A DNA stretch of 64,000 nucleotides from Geobacter sp. AOG2 (GTDB taxonomy: Bacteria; Desulfobacterota; Desulfuromonadia; Geobacterales; Pseudopelobacteraceae): the NCBI RefSeq assembly GCF_019972295.1, contig NZ_BLJA01000001.1, positions 1,547,829-1,611,828 of the forward strand, given 5' to 3'. Below are positions 15,517 through 25,407 of this stretch, in pieces. Numbering within the stretch: the stretch's first letter is position 1; the number at the start of each line of letters is the position of its first letter. Position numbers and translations under genes: made by a program. The notes below the pieces were generated by a model. That model saw only the letters and a program-made list of their open reading frames with translations. It was not told the origin of the DNA and made no database searches.

Positions 15517-18162
15517 GTGTATAAGTGCATTGTAGTGGCTATAATTTTATTAGCGTGTTCTGCTTGTGGCAGCAAGTCGAAAGAAGAGTTATTCAATGAG
15601 GGGCTCAAACAGCTAAATGGATCTAATCCGAGTGCTGCCGTTGTGCTCTTCAAAAGCGCCTTGGAGAAGGATGAAAATTATAGCGATGCCCGTTTTCAGT
15701 TGGCAAAGGTATATGCTGCTTTGGGAAAGCGAGAGCAGGCTGAAAAAGAATTCAACAAGGTTCTCAAACAGAACCCTTCCCGCGATGAAGTCTTACTCGA
15801 GTTGGCAAAACTACTCATCTCTTCAAACAAACCCGATGAAGCGTTAAAATTGGCGGGACAGTATCTCGGTAAGCACCCCGACAGTGCAGAGTGTCTGGAA
15901 ACAATGGGAGCGGCATATGCCGTGAGCAAGAAATACGGCGAAGCAGAAAGTTATCTTTTACAGGCCCTTAAAGTAGATCCCCGGCGTGCAAAGACAAAGC
16001 TTGAGTTGGCAGTGGTCTATATCTCCGTGGGGAAAGAACAGCAAGCGAAAACCCTTCTGGATGAAGTCGTTGCGGCGGACCCCAAAAATCCCCGTGCCTA
16101 TTATGTTCTTGCTGCCTTGGAAAAGAGTTCGGGAAACTCCGATAAAGCCTTGGAGATTTATCAGAAAATCATTGGAATCAGCCGTTCCGAGACGCTTGCC
16201 CTTTACAAATCAGGACTAATCCGTATTGAAAAGGGTGAATTGGATAAGGCTGACAAGAACTCTGACGAATTGATCAAGGATTTTCCCAAAAAAGCTGAAG
16301 GCTATCGCTTGAAGGGGTTGGTGAACTACCAGAGAAAAAAATACACCGAGGCGATCTCCCTACTTCTGAATTCTGTAAAAATCGCGCCCACTCTTGAGGG
16401 ATATTACTTCCTAGGGCTTTGTTATTATAGCCTCGGTGAGTTTGAAAGCGCCCTGAGCCAATTCCGCAAGATTCTCGACGCTGTGCCGACCTCTCGGCAA
16501 GCCCGCCTCATGACTGGCGCAACCCTGCTGACCCAAAAACGAATTGATGATGCGATTGCAGAGATCAATAAAGTACTACAACAGGATGACAAGGATGCGG
16601 TTGCCCACAACATGCTTGGTAATGCCTATATGGCCAAAGGAATGTTTGAGGAGGGCATGCAGGAGCTGAACCGGGCGACTAAAATCGATCCTAAGATGGT
16701 AGACGCATATCAGAAGAAGGGATATTACTACTTCACTCGCGGGAAGAACGTTGAGGGAGAAATGGAGCTTGCAGCGGCTGTCAAAATGGCCCCAGACTCG
16801 CTGAACAGTCGTTTGCTGCTCGCCTCCTACTACACACGAAAAGGAAATATCATTAAAGCCCAGTCAGTCCTCAAATCCGGTTTAACGGGGAAAAAGAGTG
16901 ATGCTTTGTTGTATAATGCTATTGCTGCGTTATCTTTCTCCGAAAACAGGCAGGACGAAGCTCTCAAGAGCCTGCAAAAGGCAAAAGATATTGACCCCCT
17001 CTTGCCAGCATCCTACCAGAACCTGGCTACGTATTATGCTGTCTCGGGTAATTATGACAAAGCCATTAACGAATACAATACCCTCCTGCGCAACGACCCA
17101 CATAATGCTCAGTCATTGCTGGGGTTGGCGGCTTTATATGAAATAAAAGGTGATGATCGATCAGCCCTTGCCTATCTCCAGAAGGCAAAGGACGCTAACA
17201 TTCCTGCGGCGTTTTTAGCGCAGGCAAGCCATTATCTGAAAAAGAATGAAACTGATAAAGCAATAAAGGTGCTGGATGAAGCTATTAAAGTTGACCCGCG
17301 GAACATTTCTGCCCTTGAGATGAAAGGGCGCATTTTGGCTTCTGATAAGAAGTATAAAGAAGCGGTCAAGGTTTTTGATGATGTTGCGACCCTCAATCCT
17401 GAAGTCGGGAGTGCTCTGAAAGTGAGTACTTACGTAGCCATGAAGGACATTGACAAAGCGACGGAAGAGGCACGAAGGGTTATTGCCAAATCCCCAAAAT
17501 CAGCACGTGGGTATCTGTTGCTCGGTTCCATTTACGAGAACCAGAAAGACTATGGTAGTGCCATTACTGAAGTGAAAAACGGTTTACGCGCTGACGGAAA
17601 CAACGTGAATGCACTTCTCTATTTAGGCAAACTCTTTGAAATTCAAAAAAGGTATGATCAAGCGATGGCGGCATATGTAGACGCCACGCATAAAAATCCG
17701 GATTTTGCGCCAGCTCTTTACGCCCAGGGGGCAATATTGGACCTGAAAGGGAAAAAGAAGGAAGCAGTCGAAAAATACAAACTCTGTCTTGAAAAATCAA
17801 GTACCTACGTGCCAGCCTTGAACAATCTGGCCTACCTTAACGCGGACGGTTACGGCAAAAAGGAAGAAGCTTTACGCTTGGCAATCTCGGCGTATAAATT
17901 AGAGCCGGGGAATGCCGGCGTTATGGATACACTTGGATACGCCCTGTTGAAAAACCACCGTATCGTCGATGCTAGGAAGGTTTTGGAAAAAGCGGCCGCA
18001 CTTCTCCAAAACAATCCAACGATTAATTTCCATTTGGCGCTTGCATATAAGGAATCGGGGGATAAACCAAATGCGGTACGCGCCTTGCAAAAGGCTCTTA
18101 TGCTCGGTGATTTTGCCGAAGCAAATGCAGCGAAATCAATGTTGTCAGAACTGAAAAAATGA
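15517..18162 (+). CDS. prsT: XrtA/PEP-CTERM system TPR-repeat lipoprotein (PrsT)
   Basis: 881 aa from a GTG start with a GAGG site. A signal peptide ends in a lipobox (LLACSAC, Cys near residues 14-17), so the mature protein is probably lipid-anchored in the cell envelope. The rest is tandem tetratricopeptide repeats (about twenty or more; for example NPSAAVVLFKSALEKDEN at 36-53). Length and layout match TIGR02917, the PrsT lipoprotein of exosortase-A EPS loci. It probably scaffolds the export machinery. It opens the operon; the sugar transferase follows after 7 bp. Confidence 0.85.
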   Translation: MYKCIVVAIILLACSACGSKSKEELFNEGLKQLNGSNPSAAVVLFKSALEKDENYSDARFQLAKVYAALGKREQAEKEFNKVLKQNPSRDEVLLELAKLLISSNKPDEALKLAGQYLGKHPDSAECLETMGAAYAVSKKYGEAESYLLQALKVDPRRAKTKLELAVVYISVGKEQQAKTLLDEVVAADPKNPRAYYVLAALEKSSGNSDKALEIYQKIIGISRSETLALYKSGLIRIEKGELDKADKNSDELIKDFPKKAEGYRLKGLVNYQRKKYTEAISLLLNSVKIAPTLEGYYFLGLCYYSLGEFESALSQFRKILDAVPTSRQARLMTGATLLTQKRIDDAIAEINKVLQQDDKDAVAHNMLGNAYMAKGMFEEGMQELNRATKIDPKMVDAYQKKGYYYFTRGKNVEGEMELAAAVKMAPDSLNSRLLLASYYTRKGNIIKAQSVLKSGLTGKKSDALLYNAIAALSFSENRQDEALKSLQKAKDIDPLLPASYQNLATYYAVSGNYDKAINEYNTLLRNDPHNAQSLLGLAALYEIKGDDRSALAYLQKAKDANIPAAFLAQASHYLKKNETDKAIKVLDEAIKVDPRNISALEMKGRILASDKKYKEAVKVFDDVATLNPEVGSALKVSTYVAMKDIDKATEEARRVIAKSPKSARGYLLLGSIYENQKDYGSAITEVKNGLRADGNNVNALLYLGKLFEIQKRYDQAMAAYVDATHKNPDFAPALYAQGAILDLKGKKKEAVEKYKLCLEKSSTYVPALNNLAYLNADGYGKKEEALRLAISAYKLEPGNAGVMDTLGYALLKNHRIVDARKVLEKAAALLQNNPTINFHLALAYKESGDKPNAVRALQKALMLGDFAEANAAKSMLSELKK

Positions 18163-18169
18163 GACTTAC

Positions 18170-19567
18170 ATGAGCTTACGCTGGCTTATACTCATAATTT
18201 TTGATGTTTTTTTTGCTTTGGTGGCTCTCTGTACGGCCGCTGTGGTGAGGCTTGGCTACTTGGAAGCCACCACTAAATTGTCCGATACCTCGACGTATTT
18301 TATCGTAGTCATTTTTGTAATAGCAATATTGTTCTCTTCGCACCTGATGGATACTTATGATTTCGACAGAAATACCAGAAAACGGGAAATCTTTATTAAT
18401 ACACTGCTCAGTGCAGCGGCTTCATTTTTTTTCCTCTCCATTATCTATTATATAGACCCAGCTATTATGCTTGGGCGTGGTATTTTACTACTTTCAATAA
18501 TTTTTTTCGCCTTTCTTCAATATGGTTGGCATGTGGTCTTTTACCTGGTCGGTCGCCATAACCCGAGATTCTGCCGACGAGTTTTAGTGTTGGGTACCGG
18601 CCCCTTGGCTAGCCAGGTTGGAGAATTTTGTTCGTCACATGATCGTAATTTCGTCTTGGCTGGATACGCGTCATGCAACTGTAATGGTGCAAGCGAAAAC
18701 GAAAGACAAAGTGAGAATATTGTCGTTTCTCATGACTTGGTCGTTGGAAGCGCCGATGACCTGATGGCGGCAATGCTCAAATCGCAAGCAGATCTAATTG
18801 TCGTTGCATTGTCCGAGAGAAGAGGCGTTTTCCCGCTTAGAGACGTACTGCGTTGCAAGTTGAACGGGATGGAGGTCATGGATGCTCCCTCTTTCTATGA
18901 ACTTGTCCATGGCAAACTCATGCTTGAACATATCACCCCAAGCTGGATTATTTTCTCCACAGGCTTTCGAAGGTCAATCTATTTCAGTCTTTGCAAGCGT
19001 TATATCGATATTGTATTGTCTTTGGCCGGCTTGTTTCTGACGCTTCCCTTTTTCCCCATTATTGCTCTTGCCATTAAATTCGATTCACCCGGCCCTGTAT
19101 TTTTTAAACAAATTCGTGTCGGGAACAAAGAAAAAATGTTCAACTTATACAAGTTCAGAACCATGTGTCAGGATGCGGAAGAAAAGTCCGGCGCCATATG
19201 GGCTGTCAAGAACGACCTCCGCGTGACAAAACTCGGAAGTTTGTTCAGAAAGTCTCGAATTGATGAAATCCCCCAGCTCTATAACGTATTGAAGGGTGAT
19301 ATGAGCTTTGTTGGACCTCGGCCGGAACGCCCCGAATTTGTTGAAAAATTGAAGCAAGTAATTCCGTATTATTCAAAACGGCACTTCATAAAACCTGGGC
19401 TAACCGGGTGGGCACAAGTGCGATACCCGTACGGGTCATCAGTGGAAGATGCCATTGAAAAATTGCGCTATGATCTTTTCTATATCAAAAATCTCAGTCC
19501 GTTTCTGGACACGCTGATTTTTTTTGAAACCATCAAGGTGGTCCTCTTTGGCCGTGGTGGACAGTAG
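18170..19567 (+). CDS. Undecaprenyl-phosphate sugar-1-phosphate transferase (TIGR03013-type)
   Basis: 465 aa priming enzyme that would load the first sugar phosphate onto undecaprenyl phosphate at the inner membrane. There are four to five N-terminal membrane helices (about 1-130) and a central nucleotide-binding-like region (RRVLVLGTGPLASQVG). A fifth helix (near 280) leads into the bacterial sugar transferase domain, with KFRTMCQDAE, SRIDEIPQLYNVLKGDMS, VGPRPERPEF and KPGLTGWAQV all present. This matches the XrtA-associated EpsB-like group. The specific sugar cannot be told. Confidence 0.9.
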   Translation: MSLRWLILIIFDVFFALVALCTAAVVRLGYLEATTKLSDTSTYFIVVIFVIAILFSSHLMDTYDFDRNTRKREIFINTLLSAAASFFFLSIIYYIDPAIMLGRGILLLSIIFFAFLQYGWHVVFYLVGRHNPRFCRRVLVLGTGPLASQVGEFCSSHDRNFVLAGYASCNCNGASENERQSENIVVSHDLVVGSADDLMAAMLKSQADLIVVALSERRGVFPLRDVLRCKLNGMEVMDAPSFYELVHGKLMLEHITPSWIIFSTGFRRSIYFSLCKRYIDIVLSLAGLFLTLPFFPIIALAIKFDSPGPVFFKQIRVGNKEKMFNLYKFRTMCQDAEEKSGAIWAVKNDLRVTKLGSLFRKSRIDEIPQLYNVLKGDMSFVGPRPERPEFVEKLKQVIPYYSKRHFIKPGLTGWAQVRYPYGSSVEDAIEKLRYDLFYIKNLSPFLDTLIFFETIKVVLFGRGGQ

Positions 19568-19603
19568 CATCCCTGTAACTAACCACAAATTAGCGAGGAA
19601 CTT

Positions 19604-20410
19604 ATGAGAATTACGTTTGCAATGGTATGTATCGGCATGCTCTTAATGATCCCCTTGGCGTCCAGTGCGGCGGATTATGTGATCGGCGAGGGCGACGGCC
19701 TGGATATTGCCGTATGGGGGGTAAAAGAGCTGACGTTCTCCGTGAAAGTGCGTCCGGATGGCAAGATTACTGTCCCTGGTCTGGGGGATGTGGCCGCAAG
19801 TGGTAGTACTCCAACAGGTTTGCAGGTATCCCTGGCTGCGAGGCTCAAGGAACTTGTTAAGAATCCGATTGTCACCGTTACCGTAAAAGAGATCACCAAC
19901 AGCAAGGTGTATATCTATGGCGCCGGAATAAAGTCGGGGGTATACGATCTTCAGCGACGAACAACACTCTTACAGCTTTTATGTACGCTTGGGGAGGTAA
20001 AGACGGCCGACCTCAGGAAGGCATATCTGTTGCGGAACGGGAAAAAGCTAAAAGAGGGTTTTTATAAACTGTTTATTAAGGGTGAGGCGGAAAACGATAT
20101 TCTGCTGGAACCCGGCGATTCACTGTTTATTCCGCTACTGCTTGATAAGAATGTCTATGTTCTCGGTGCCGTCAATACTCCCAAAGCCATTGAGTATAGG
20201 GAGGGTATGAGAGTTATGGAAGCAATACTTGAAGCGGGAGGATTTACCAAGTTTGCAGACCAGGATGATATTGTTATCAGGAGAAAAATCGGGCAGGAAG
20301 AAAAATCCCTGGAGGTCAAGGCAAAAAAACTTTTTAAGCAAGGCGACCTGTCTCAGAATTTGATGTTGGAGGCCGGTGATTATGTTCTTGTGAAGGAAAG
20401 CCTTTTCTGA
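19604..20410 (+). CDS. Polysaccharide export outer-membrane protein (Wza/BexD family)
   Basis: 268 aa. An N-terminal signal peptide ends near ASSAADY (residue ~23), with no lipobox Cys, unlike many Wza proteins. The poly-export motif YVIGEGDGLDIAVWGV follows, then VRPDGKITVPGLGDV, then two SLBB-like beta-grasp segments (about 105-180 and 185-260). It would form or gate the periplasmic/outer-membrane exit channel with the Wzc-like protein encoded next. It matches the XrtA-associated TIGR03027 type. Confidence 0.88.
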   Translation: MRITFAMVCIGMLLMIPLASSAADYVIGEGDGLDIAVWGVKELTFSVKVRPDGKITVPGLGDVAASGSTPTGLQVSLAARLKELVKNPIVTVTVKEITNSKVYIYGAGIKSGVYDLQRRTTLLQLLCTLGEVKTADLRKAYLLRNGKKLKEGFYKLFIKGEAENDILLEPGDSLFIPLLLDKNVYVLGAVNTPKAIEYREGMRVMEAILEAGGFTKFADQDDIVIRRKIGQEEKSLEVKAKKLFKQGDLSQNLMLEAGDYVLVKESLF

Positions 20411-20450
20411 ATGGTGGTTTATTAAGTAAAATATTACGCATGAGGTGTCT

Positions 20451-21953
20451 ATGCAGTCTTCGGAATTTGATTACAAAAAATATTTACAACTCCTGATCAG
20501 ACGCAAAGAGTTATTTGTGGTGCTGGCTTTGCTTATTATGACAGCAGGAATTATCTTAAGTTTTGTGCTGCCCAAAAAGTATGAAGCCAAAAGCACTGTA
20601 TTCATTGAGAAGAATGTAATTAGCGAGTTGGTGAAAGGTATTACTGTCACGCCTTCAATGGAAGACACTATAAAGGTCCTTACGTATGCAATAACCAGTC
20701 GCACGCTGCTTTCTAAAGCTGCTGACACTATTGATATGAACTTAGCACCGAATATCAGAATTGATAATGAAGAATTAGTGAAAAAATTACAAAAGAACAT
20801 CGATATACAAGTTAAGGATAAGAATCTATTTATAATTTCTTATAAAGATAGTAACCCCAAAACAGCCAGGGATTTTGTCAATACATTGGTTCGTCTTTAT
20901 ATTGAGGAAAATACCTCATCAAAACGTGATGAGTCTTATGATGCTACAAAGTTTCTTTCTGAACAAATCAATACGTTTAAAGCAAAACTGGAAAAAGCTC
21001 AAAATGATGTGAACGCCTATAAACGGGACAAGGGTAGCGTTATAGCAATTGATGAAGGAAAGCTCTTTGAAGAGATTAATACAGCACAACAAAAATTGTA
21101 CGATATGGAGTTGAAACGACGACAGTTGGAAGGTATGCGGCAGGTTACGAAAAAAAGTGGGAACCCACTTCAGGCAAAGCTACTTTCGTTACAGAAAAAA
21201 CTGGGAGATTTACGCTCCGAGTATACCGATAATTATCCGGAAGTTATCAGAATAAAAGGTGAAATAGAAACCATCCAGGAGCAGATGAAAGGCCATGCCG
21301 ATATGGGGTACCAATCACTCGACCCAACTGAGTTGGCAAAGATCGATGCAGAGATTGCCGCCATTAAGGTGAGTGAAGAGGGTATGCGCCGATATATTGC
21401 CACAAATCAGTCACTGCTTCGAAACATTCCGTCTGCGAAGGCAGGGCTCGATAAGCTAGAGTTGGAGAAGAACAACCAGAAAAATATCTATGATCAACTG
21501 TTTGCCCGTCACGGCCAGTCGGAGGTCTCAAAGCAGATGGAGGTTCAAGATAAATCAACAACGTTCCGTGTCGTTGATCCAGCAATATTGCCGACCAAAC
21601 CGGTAAGCCCCAATCGGCTGAAAATCATGTTGATGGGGATTATCGGTGGTATAGCTGGAAGTTTTGGAATTTTATTGTTGCTTGATCAGATGGATACCTC
21701 TGTCAAGGATGTGAATTTCATCAAGGATTTTAATGTTCCGGTATTGGCCGTTATCCCACATATTAATGACGCACGAGAACTTGCGGCACAGCGCAGGAGA
21801 GCTACCCGACTGTTTACTATTGCCAGTATCTACTTTCTTTTTATACTCTGCTTCCCGGCTATGGAGCTAATGGGATCCACGTATGTAGATAAAATATTTA
21901 ACAATATAAACCTCAGCGATCTTGTTCAGGGAATTAAGGATAATTTGCGATGA
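20451..21953 (+). CDS. EPS chain-length determinant (Wzz/Wzc-like, XrtA type)
   Basis: 500 aa inner-membrane polysaccharide co-polymerase. ATG 20451 is preferred because GAGGTG lies 3 bases upstream; a GTG at 20445 is part of that site. A first membrane helix (about 25-45) is followed by a Wzz domain, a long periplasmic coiled coil (about 170-350) and a second helix (about 390-410) after the typical PTKPVSPNR. A further helix near 465-480 follows. The kinase domain is absent and supplied by the next gene, as in two-part Wzc systems. Corresponds to TIGR03007. Confidence 0.9.
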   Translation: MQSSEFDYKKYLQLLIRRKELFVVLALLIMTAGIILSFVLPKKYEAKSTVFIEKNVISELVKGITVTPSMEDTIKVLTYAITSRTLLSKAADTIDMNLAPNIRIDNEELVKKLQKNIDIQVKDKNLFIISYKDSNPKTARDFVNTLVRLYIEENTSSKRDESYDATKFLSEQINTFKAKLEKAQNDVNAYKRDKGSVIAIDEGKLFEEINTAQQKLYDMELKRRQLEGMRQVTKKSGNPLQAKLLSLQKKLGDLRSEYTDNYPEVIRIKGEIETIQEQMKGHADMGYQSLDPTELAKIDAEIAAIKVSEEGMRRYIATNQSLLRNIPSAKAGLDKLELEKNNQKNIYDQLFARHGQSEVSKQMEVQDKSTTFRVVDPAILPTKPVSPNRLKIMLMGIIGGIAGSFGILLLLDQMDTSVKDVNFIKDFNVPVLAVIPHINDARELAAQRRRATRLFTIASIYFLFILCFPAMELMGSTYVDKIFNNINLSDLVQGIKDNLR

Positions 21954-21997
21954 ATTGAGTATAATCATGGGCAATATGGGGACGAAAGGGCTGATGT

Positions 21998-22837
21998 ATG
22001 AGTAGAATTGAAAAAGCAATGGAAAAAGCGGCTCAACTCAGAGAGGGTATTGTCTCTCCTCCTGGGGAACGAAAACAGGCATATCATAGTAAGTCGACGA
22101 TACATATCCCGCCAACTATGGGGACTGAGCAAAAAATTATTTCCGACAGTCCTTATCTCGTTAATCTGAATGATCCTCTCTCCTCCACCGCAGAAGAATT
22201 TCGGAAGTTGAAATCAGTGCTGGTGAAGATGACCAAAGGCGAGGGGTTTTTCAAAAACACGCTCATGGTCACCAGTGCCGTGCCGCACGAAGGGAAAACC
22301 CTCACCGCCCTAAATTTAGCTATTAGCTTGGCCCAGGAGTTTGATCATACCGTTTTGTTGGTGGATGCCGATCTACGACGACCGGCAGTCCAGAGCTATC
22401 TCAATATGAACTGGAAGGTTGGGTTCTCCGACTGTCTTCTGGGCGAGACCGATATTGGTGAAACAATCATCGGTACAGGGATAGGCAAGCTTTCAGTAAT
22501 CCCGGCGGGGCGTTCAGTTCCTAATCCGGTTGAACTCTTTACTTCCCAGAGAATGCGGGGCTTTATTGAGGAGATGAAATATCGGTATCATGATCGTTAT
22601 ATCATATTTGATACCCCACCAATCCTTCCTTTTGCAGAAACCCGCTCACTGGCACATCTGGTTGACGGGGTCCTGTTTGTTGTCAAAGAACGTCTTGCCT
22701 CGCAGGAGAATATTAAAGAAGCGGTTGAGTCATTAAAAGGCTGTGAACTGTTGGGAATGGTTTATAACGACGCCATGCTCGACCGCCATGATGAGCGTTA
22801 TTCCTATTACCGGGAATACGCTGCCAAAGCGTCGTAA
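21998..22837 (+). CDS. XrtA-associated tyrosine autokinase (BY-kinase)
   Basis: 279 aa cytoplasmic BY-kinase. It has the P-loop variant SAVPHEGKT (near residue 88), Walker A' VLLVDADLRRP (near 117) and Walker B YIIFDTPP (near 198). A short C-terminal tyrosine cluster (YSYYREY) is the likely autophosphorylation site. The N-terminal MSRIEKAMEKA is typical of this group (TIGR03018). It would regulate the chain-length protein encoded just upstream by phosphorylation cycling. Gene order fits the XrtA EPS core. Confidence 0.9.
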   Translation: MSRIEKAMEKAAQLREGIVSPPGERKQAYHSKSTIHIPPTMGTEQKIISDSPYLVNLNDPLSSTAEEFRKLKSVLVKMTKGEGFFKNTLMVTSAVPHEGKTLTALNLAISLAQEFDHTVLLVDADLRRPAVQSYLNMNWKVGFSDCLLGETDIGETIIGTGIGKLSVIPAGRSVPNPVELFTSQRMRGFIEEMKYRYHDRYIIFDTPPILPFAETRSLAHLVDGVLFVVKERLASQENIKEAVESLKGCELLGMVYNDAMLDRHDERYSYYREYAAKAS

Positions 22838-22863
22838 GGAAACTACCCGAGTGTGGAGTATGT

Positions 22864-24066
22864 ATGTACGAAACATTTTATAATTTGCGCGTTAAACCAT
22901 TTGAATTAGTCCCTGACCCAAAGTTTATCTACCTGAGTAAGTCCCATAAAAAGGCCCTCACTTTTTTAGATTATGGTATCAGGGAACGAGCAGGCTTCAT
23001 TTTACTTACCGGTGAAGTTGGGTCGGGTAAGACGACTATAATTAGGGATTTGCTCAATAAGCGTTATGAACAACTGGTTCTTGCAAAGGTCTTTAACACG
23101 CGAGTTACCTCGGAACAATTGCTGGCAATGATCAATGATGACTTTGGCCTGCAAACACAGAACAAGGATAAGGTGACCCTGATCAGGGACCTGAACGAAT
23201 TCCTGGTTGAACAGTACGCGCGCGGCAACCACCCGATTCTGATCATCGATGAAGCACAGAATCTTGCGGAGGAACTACTGGAGGAGGTCCGAATGCTCTC
23301 GAATTTGGAAACCTCTGACTGTAAGCTGCTGCAAATCATCCTGGTAGGGCAGCCGGAACTGAGAACAATCCTCTCTGCCCCCAGCCTACGTCAATTGCGA
23401 CAGCGGATCAGTATTAACTGCCATCTGCAATCGTTGAACCGCCAGGAAACGGAGCGTTACATAATGCATCGTCTTGAGGTGGCGGGAAACGCTTTGGCAG
23501 TGGAATTTCCATTCGAATCGCTGGATGTCGTCTTCCGCTATAGTAAGGGAATCCCGCGCCTGATCAACATAATCTGCGATTTTCTGATGCTTTCCGCCTT
23601 TGCGGAGGAAATGAGAGTGATTCCTGTCGAAATGGTGCGGGAGGTCATAGGTGATCTGGATTTCGATAACCATTTCTGGTCAGCGACTGTCACGGTGCCG
23701 CCGGGAGGTCAACCGGCTGATGCTGGTGCTTGCCTGCAACGATCTGCGGAGGGATCGCTGAACCAGGACGTCAGCGACATGTTGACCGACATTTCCCGGC
23801 GAATGGATGCTCTTGAGAACAATCTCGGCGGCAGCCAGGTCCAAACCGTACTCAATGAGTTTCAGGACCGTTTTACCCAGCTCCAGAACAATGTCACCTC
23901 GCATATGGCAAAATCGGACTCCCAAATATTCAGCCTTCTTAGAAAGCTGGATGAAATTGCCGTACCGAACAAAAGTGAAATCCCAACGGATATATCGCAT
24001 GAATCCACTAACGTAGGTTTTGTCCGTAGGGTCTTCGGCGGCGATCCCTTCAGCAGGAGAAAGTAA
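22864..24066 (+). CDS. XrtA-associated ExeA-like AAA ATPase
   Basis: 400 aa. Opens with MYETFYNLRVKPFELVPDP, typical of ExeA/GspA-like ATPases. Walker A GEVGSGKTT lies near residue 50, Walker B ILIIDEAQNL near 124 and sensor-like LVGQPELR near 161. The C-terminal ~130 residues are polar and partly coiled coil. Matches the TIGR03015 ATPase found next to the tyrosine kinase in exosortase-A loci. Exact function is unknown; a role in assembly or regulation of the secretion complex is assumed. The stop shares a base with the next ATG (TAATG), so the two are coupled. Confidence 0.88.
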   Translation: MYETFYNLRVKPFELVPDPKFIYLSKSHKKALTFLDYGIRERAGFILLTGEVGSGKTTIIRDLLNKRYEQLVLAKVFNTRVTSEQLLAMINDDFGLQTQNKDKVTLIRDLNEFLVEQYARGNHPILIIDEAQNLAEELLEEVRMLSNLETSDCKLLQIILVGQPELRTILSAPSLRQLRQRISINCHLQSLNRQETERYIMHRLEVAGNALAVEFPFESLDVVFRYSKGIPRLINIICDFLMLSAFAEEMRVIPVEMVREVIGDLDFDNHFWSATVTVPPGGQPADAGACLQRSAEGSLNQDVSDMLTDISRRMDALENNLGGSQVQTVLNEFQDRFTQLQNNVTSHMAKSDSQIFSLLRKLDEIAVPNKSEIPTDISHESTNVGFVRRVFGGDPFSRRK

Positions 24067-25331
24067 TGAATAGTTTCTTTCAGGCGGGAATGATGCGTTT
24101 GCTGATGGTGACGAGCCTCCTCGGCATCGGTCTGTTGGCAGGGGCTGTCGAGCAAGCCTGCGCCGCTGAAATGGAGTTCAAACCTTCCTTGTCGGTCAGC
24201 GAAGAAGTCAATGACAACATCTACGAGACCTCTTCCAACAAACAGACGGATTATATTACCCGTGTAATGCCCGGAGCGACATTTCATTATCTGGCTCCCT
24301 TTTGGAATTGGGATGCGGATTATACGTTCGAATACCGAAAGTACGCCCAAAAGAGTCAAAGTGACCAATACAATCATAGTGCGAACTTGAAGGGAAACAT
24401 ATCATTACTGAACAATTTCCTGTTTCTCGATGTCGCTGACACGTATCACCGTGTGTCACTCGATGTTGCCCGTGACGTGACCACGGAGAGCAGTCTTTTT
24501 CTCAATCAAACCGACCAGAACATTGCAACCGTTTCCCCCTATCTCCAGTGGCGGCTGGGGGAAAAGAGCACACTCAAAACCGGCTACCGTTATATCGACA
24601 CGCGTTACTGGGGGGAGGGCATCGAAAAACGCGAACATGGCGCGTTTGCTGAACTTAAACATGAGTTGTCGTCAAAGTTCAGCCTTTCAGCGGGATATGA
24701 CTACTCACGGAACAAAACAACGCCATTCAGCTACGATACTCATGATGTATATGGTGGATTTAACTATCAATATGCCGATAAGTCTTCCATTTTTGGCAAA
24801 ATTGGTAATACCTGGCAAATGTTCAATAATGGTGTGAACGTGAGGTTCTTGTTCTGGGACGCTGGGATCATCCATGATTTCGGCATTGCCGTGGCAACGC
24901 TTGAATCGAGTGTTCAAACAACCGAGGACCCGTTGGCGGTTTCGACCAAAACAACGAATTACATCGGCAAGCTCGATAAGGTTCTGCAGCGTGGTGCCGT
25001 TGGTTTTTCCAGTACGTACACAGAGTATGAAGATACCCAAACCGGAGTAAACAGCCAGCGCAAGCTCTCTTTTTCTGGAAATGGCCGGTACGAGGTCATG
25101 GAAAGCCTAATTGCCAGCCTTGTTGTGACTGCCGATCGTTACTACCAAGAGAGTACGGTGACTGACTTTCGATATCACCTGAACGCAACGAGTGGGCTCA
25201 GTTATAGTTTTAACCGCGATTTCATGGTCAGCCTGAACTACACATATGAAACCTTCCGTAATGACTTGAACGACGCAACTGGTGCAAGAGAGATCAATCG
25301 CGGCATTATCGAGCTGAAAAAAGCCTGGTAG
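24066..25331 (+). CDS. Outer-membrane beta-barrel protein of the EPS locus (TIGR03016-like)
   Basis: 421 aa. A signal peptide ends near QACAAEM (residue ~35). The rest alternates short amphipathic strands rich in Tyr, Thr and Ser (for example WDADYTFEYRKYA, KTGYRYIDTRYW and FMVSLNYTYETF), typical of a 16- to 18-strand barrel. Position directly after the ExeA-like ATPase is that of the TIGR03016 family. It is likely an outer-membrane pore or assembly factor for the polysaccharide. A GACCCA/TGGGTC inverted repeat at 25333-25361 follows but has no T tract. Confidence 0.8.
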   Translation: MNSFFQAGMMRLLMVTSLLGIGLLAGAVEQACAAEMEFKPSLSVSEEVNDNIYETSSNKQTDYITRVMPGATFHYLAPFWNWDADYTFEYRKYAQKSQSDQYNHSANLKGNISLLNNFLFLDVADTYHRVSLDVARDVTTESSLFLNQTDQNIATVSPYLQWRLGEKSTLKTGYRYIDTRYWGEGIEKREHGAFAELKHELSSKFSLSAGYDYSRNKTTPFSYDTHDVYGGFNYQYADKSSIFGKIGNTWQMFNNGVNVRFLFWDAGIIHDFGIAVATLESSVQTTEDPLAVSTKTTNYIGKLDKVLQRGAVGFSSTYTEYEDTQTGVNSQRKLSFSGNGRYEVMESLIASLVVTADRYYQESTVTDFRYHLNATSGLSYSFNRDFMVSLNYTYETFRNDLNDATGAREINRGIIELKKAW

Positions 25332-25407
25332 CGACCCATTCATCCGTTCCGGTCGTGGGTCCCGATTCATCGATGGTACTGTTCTGAACATAAACAGGGG
25401 GAGTGAC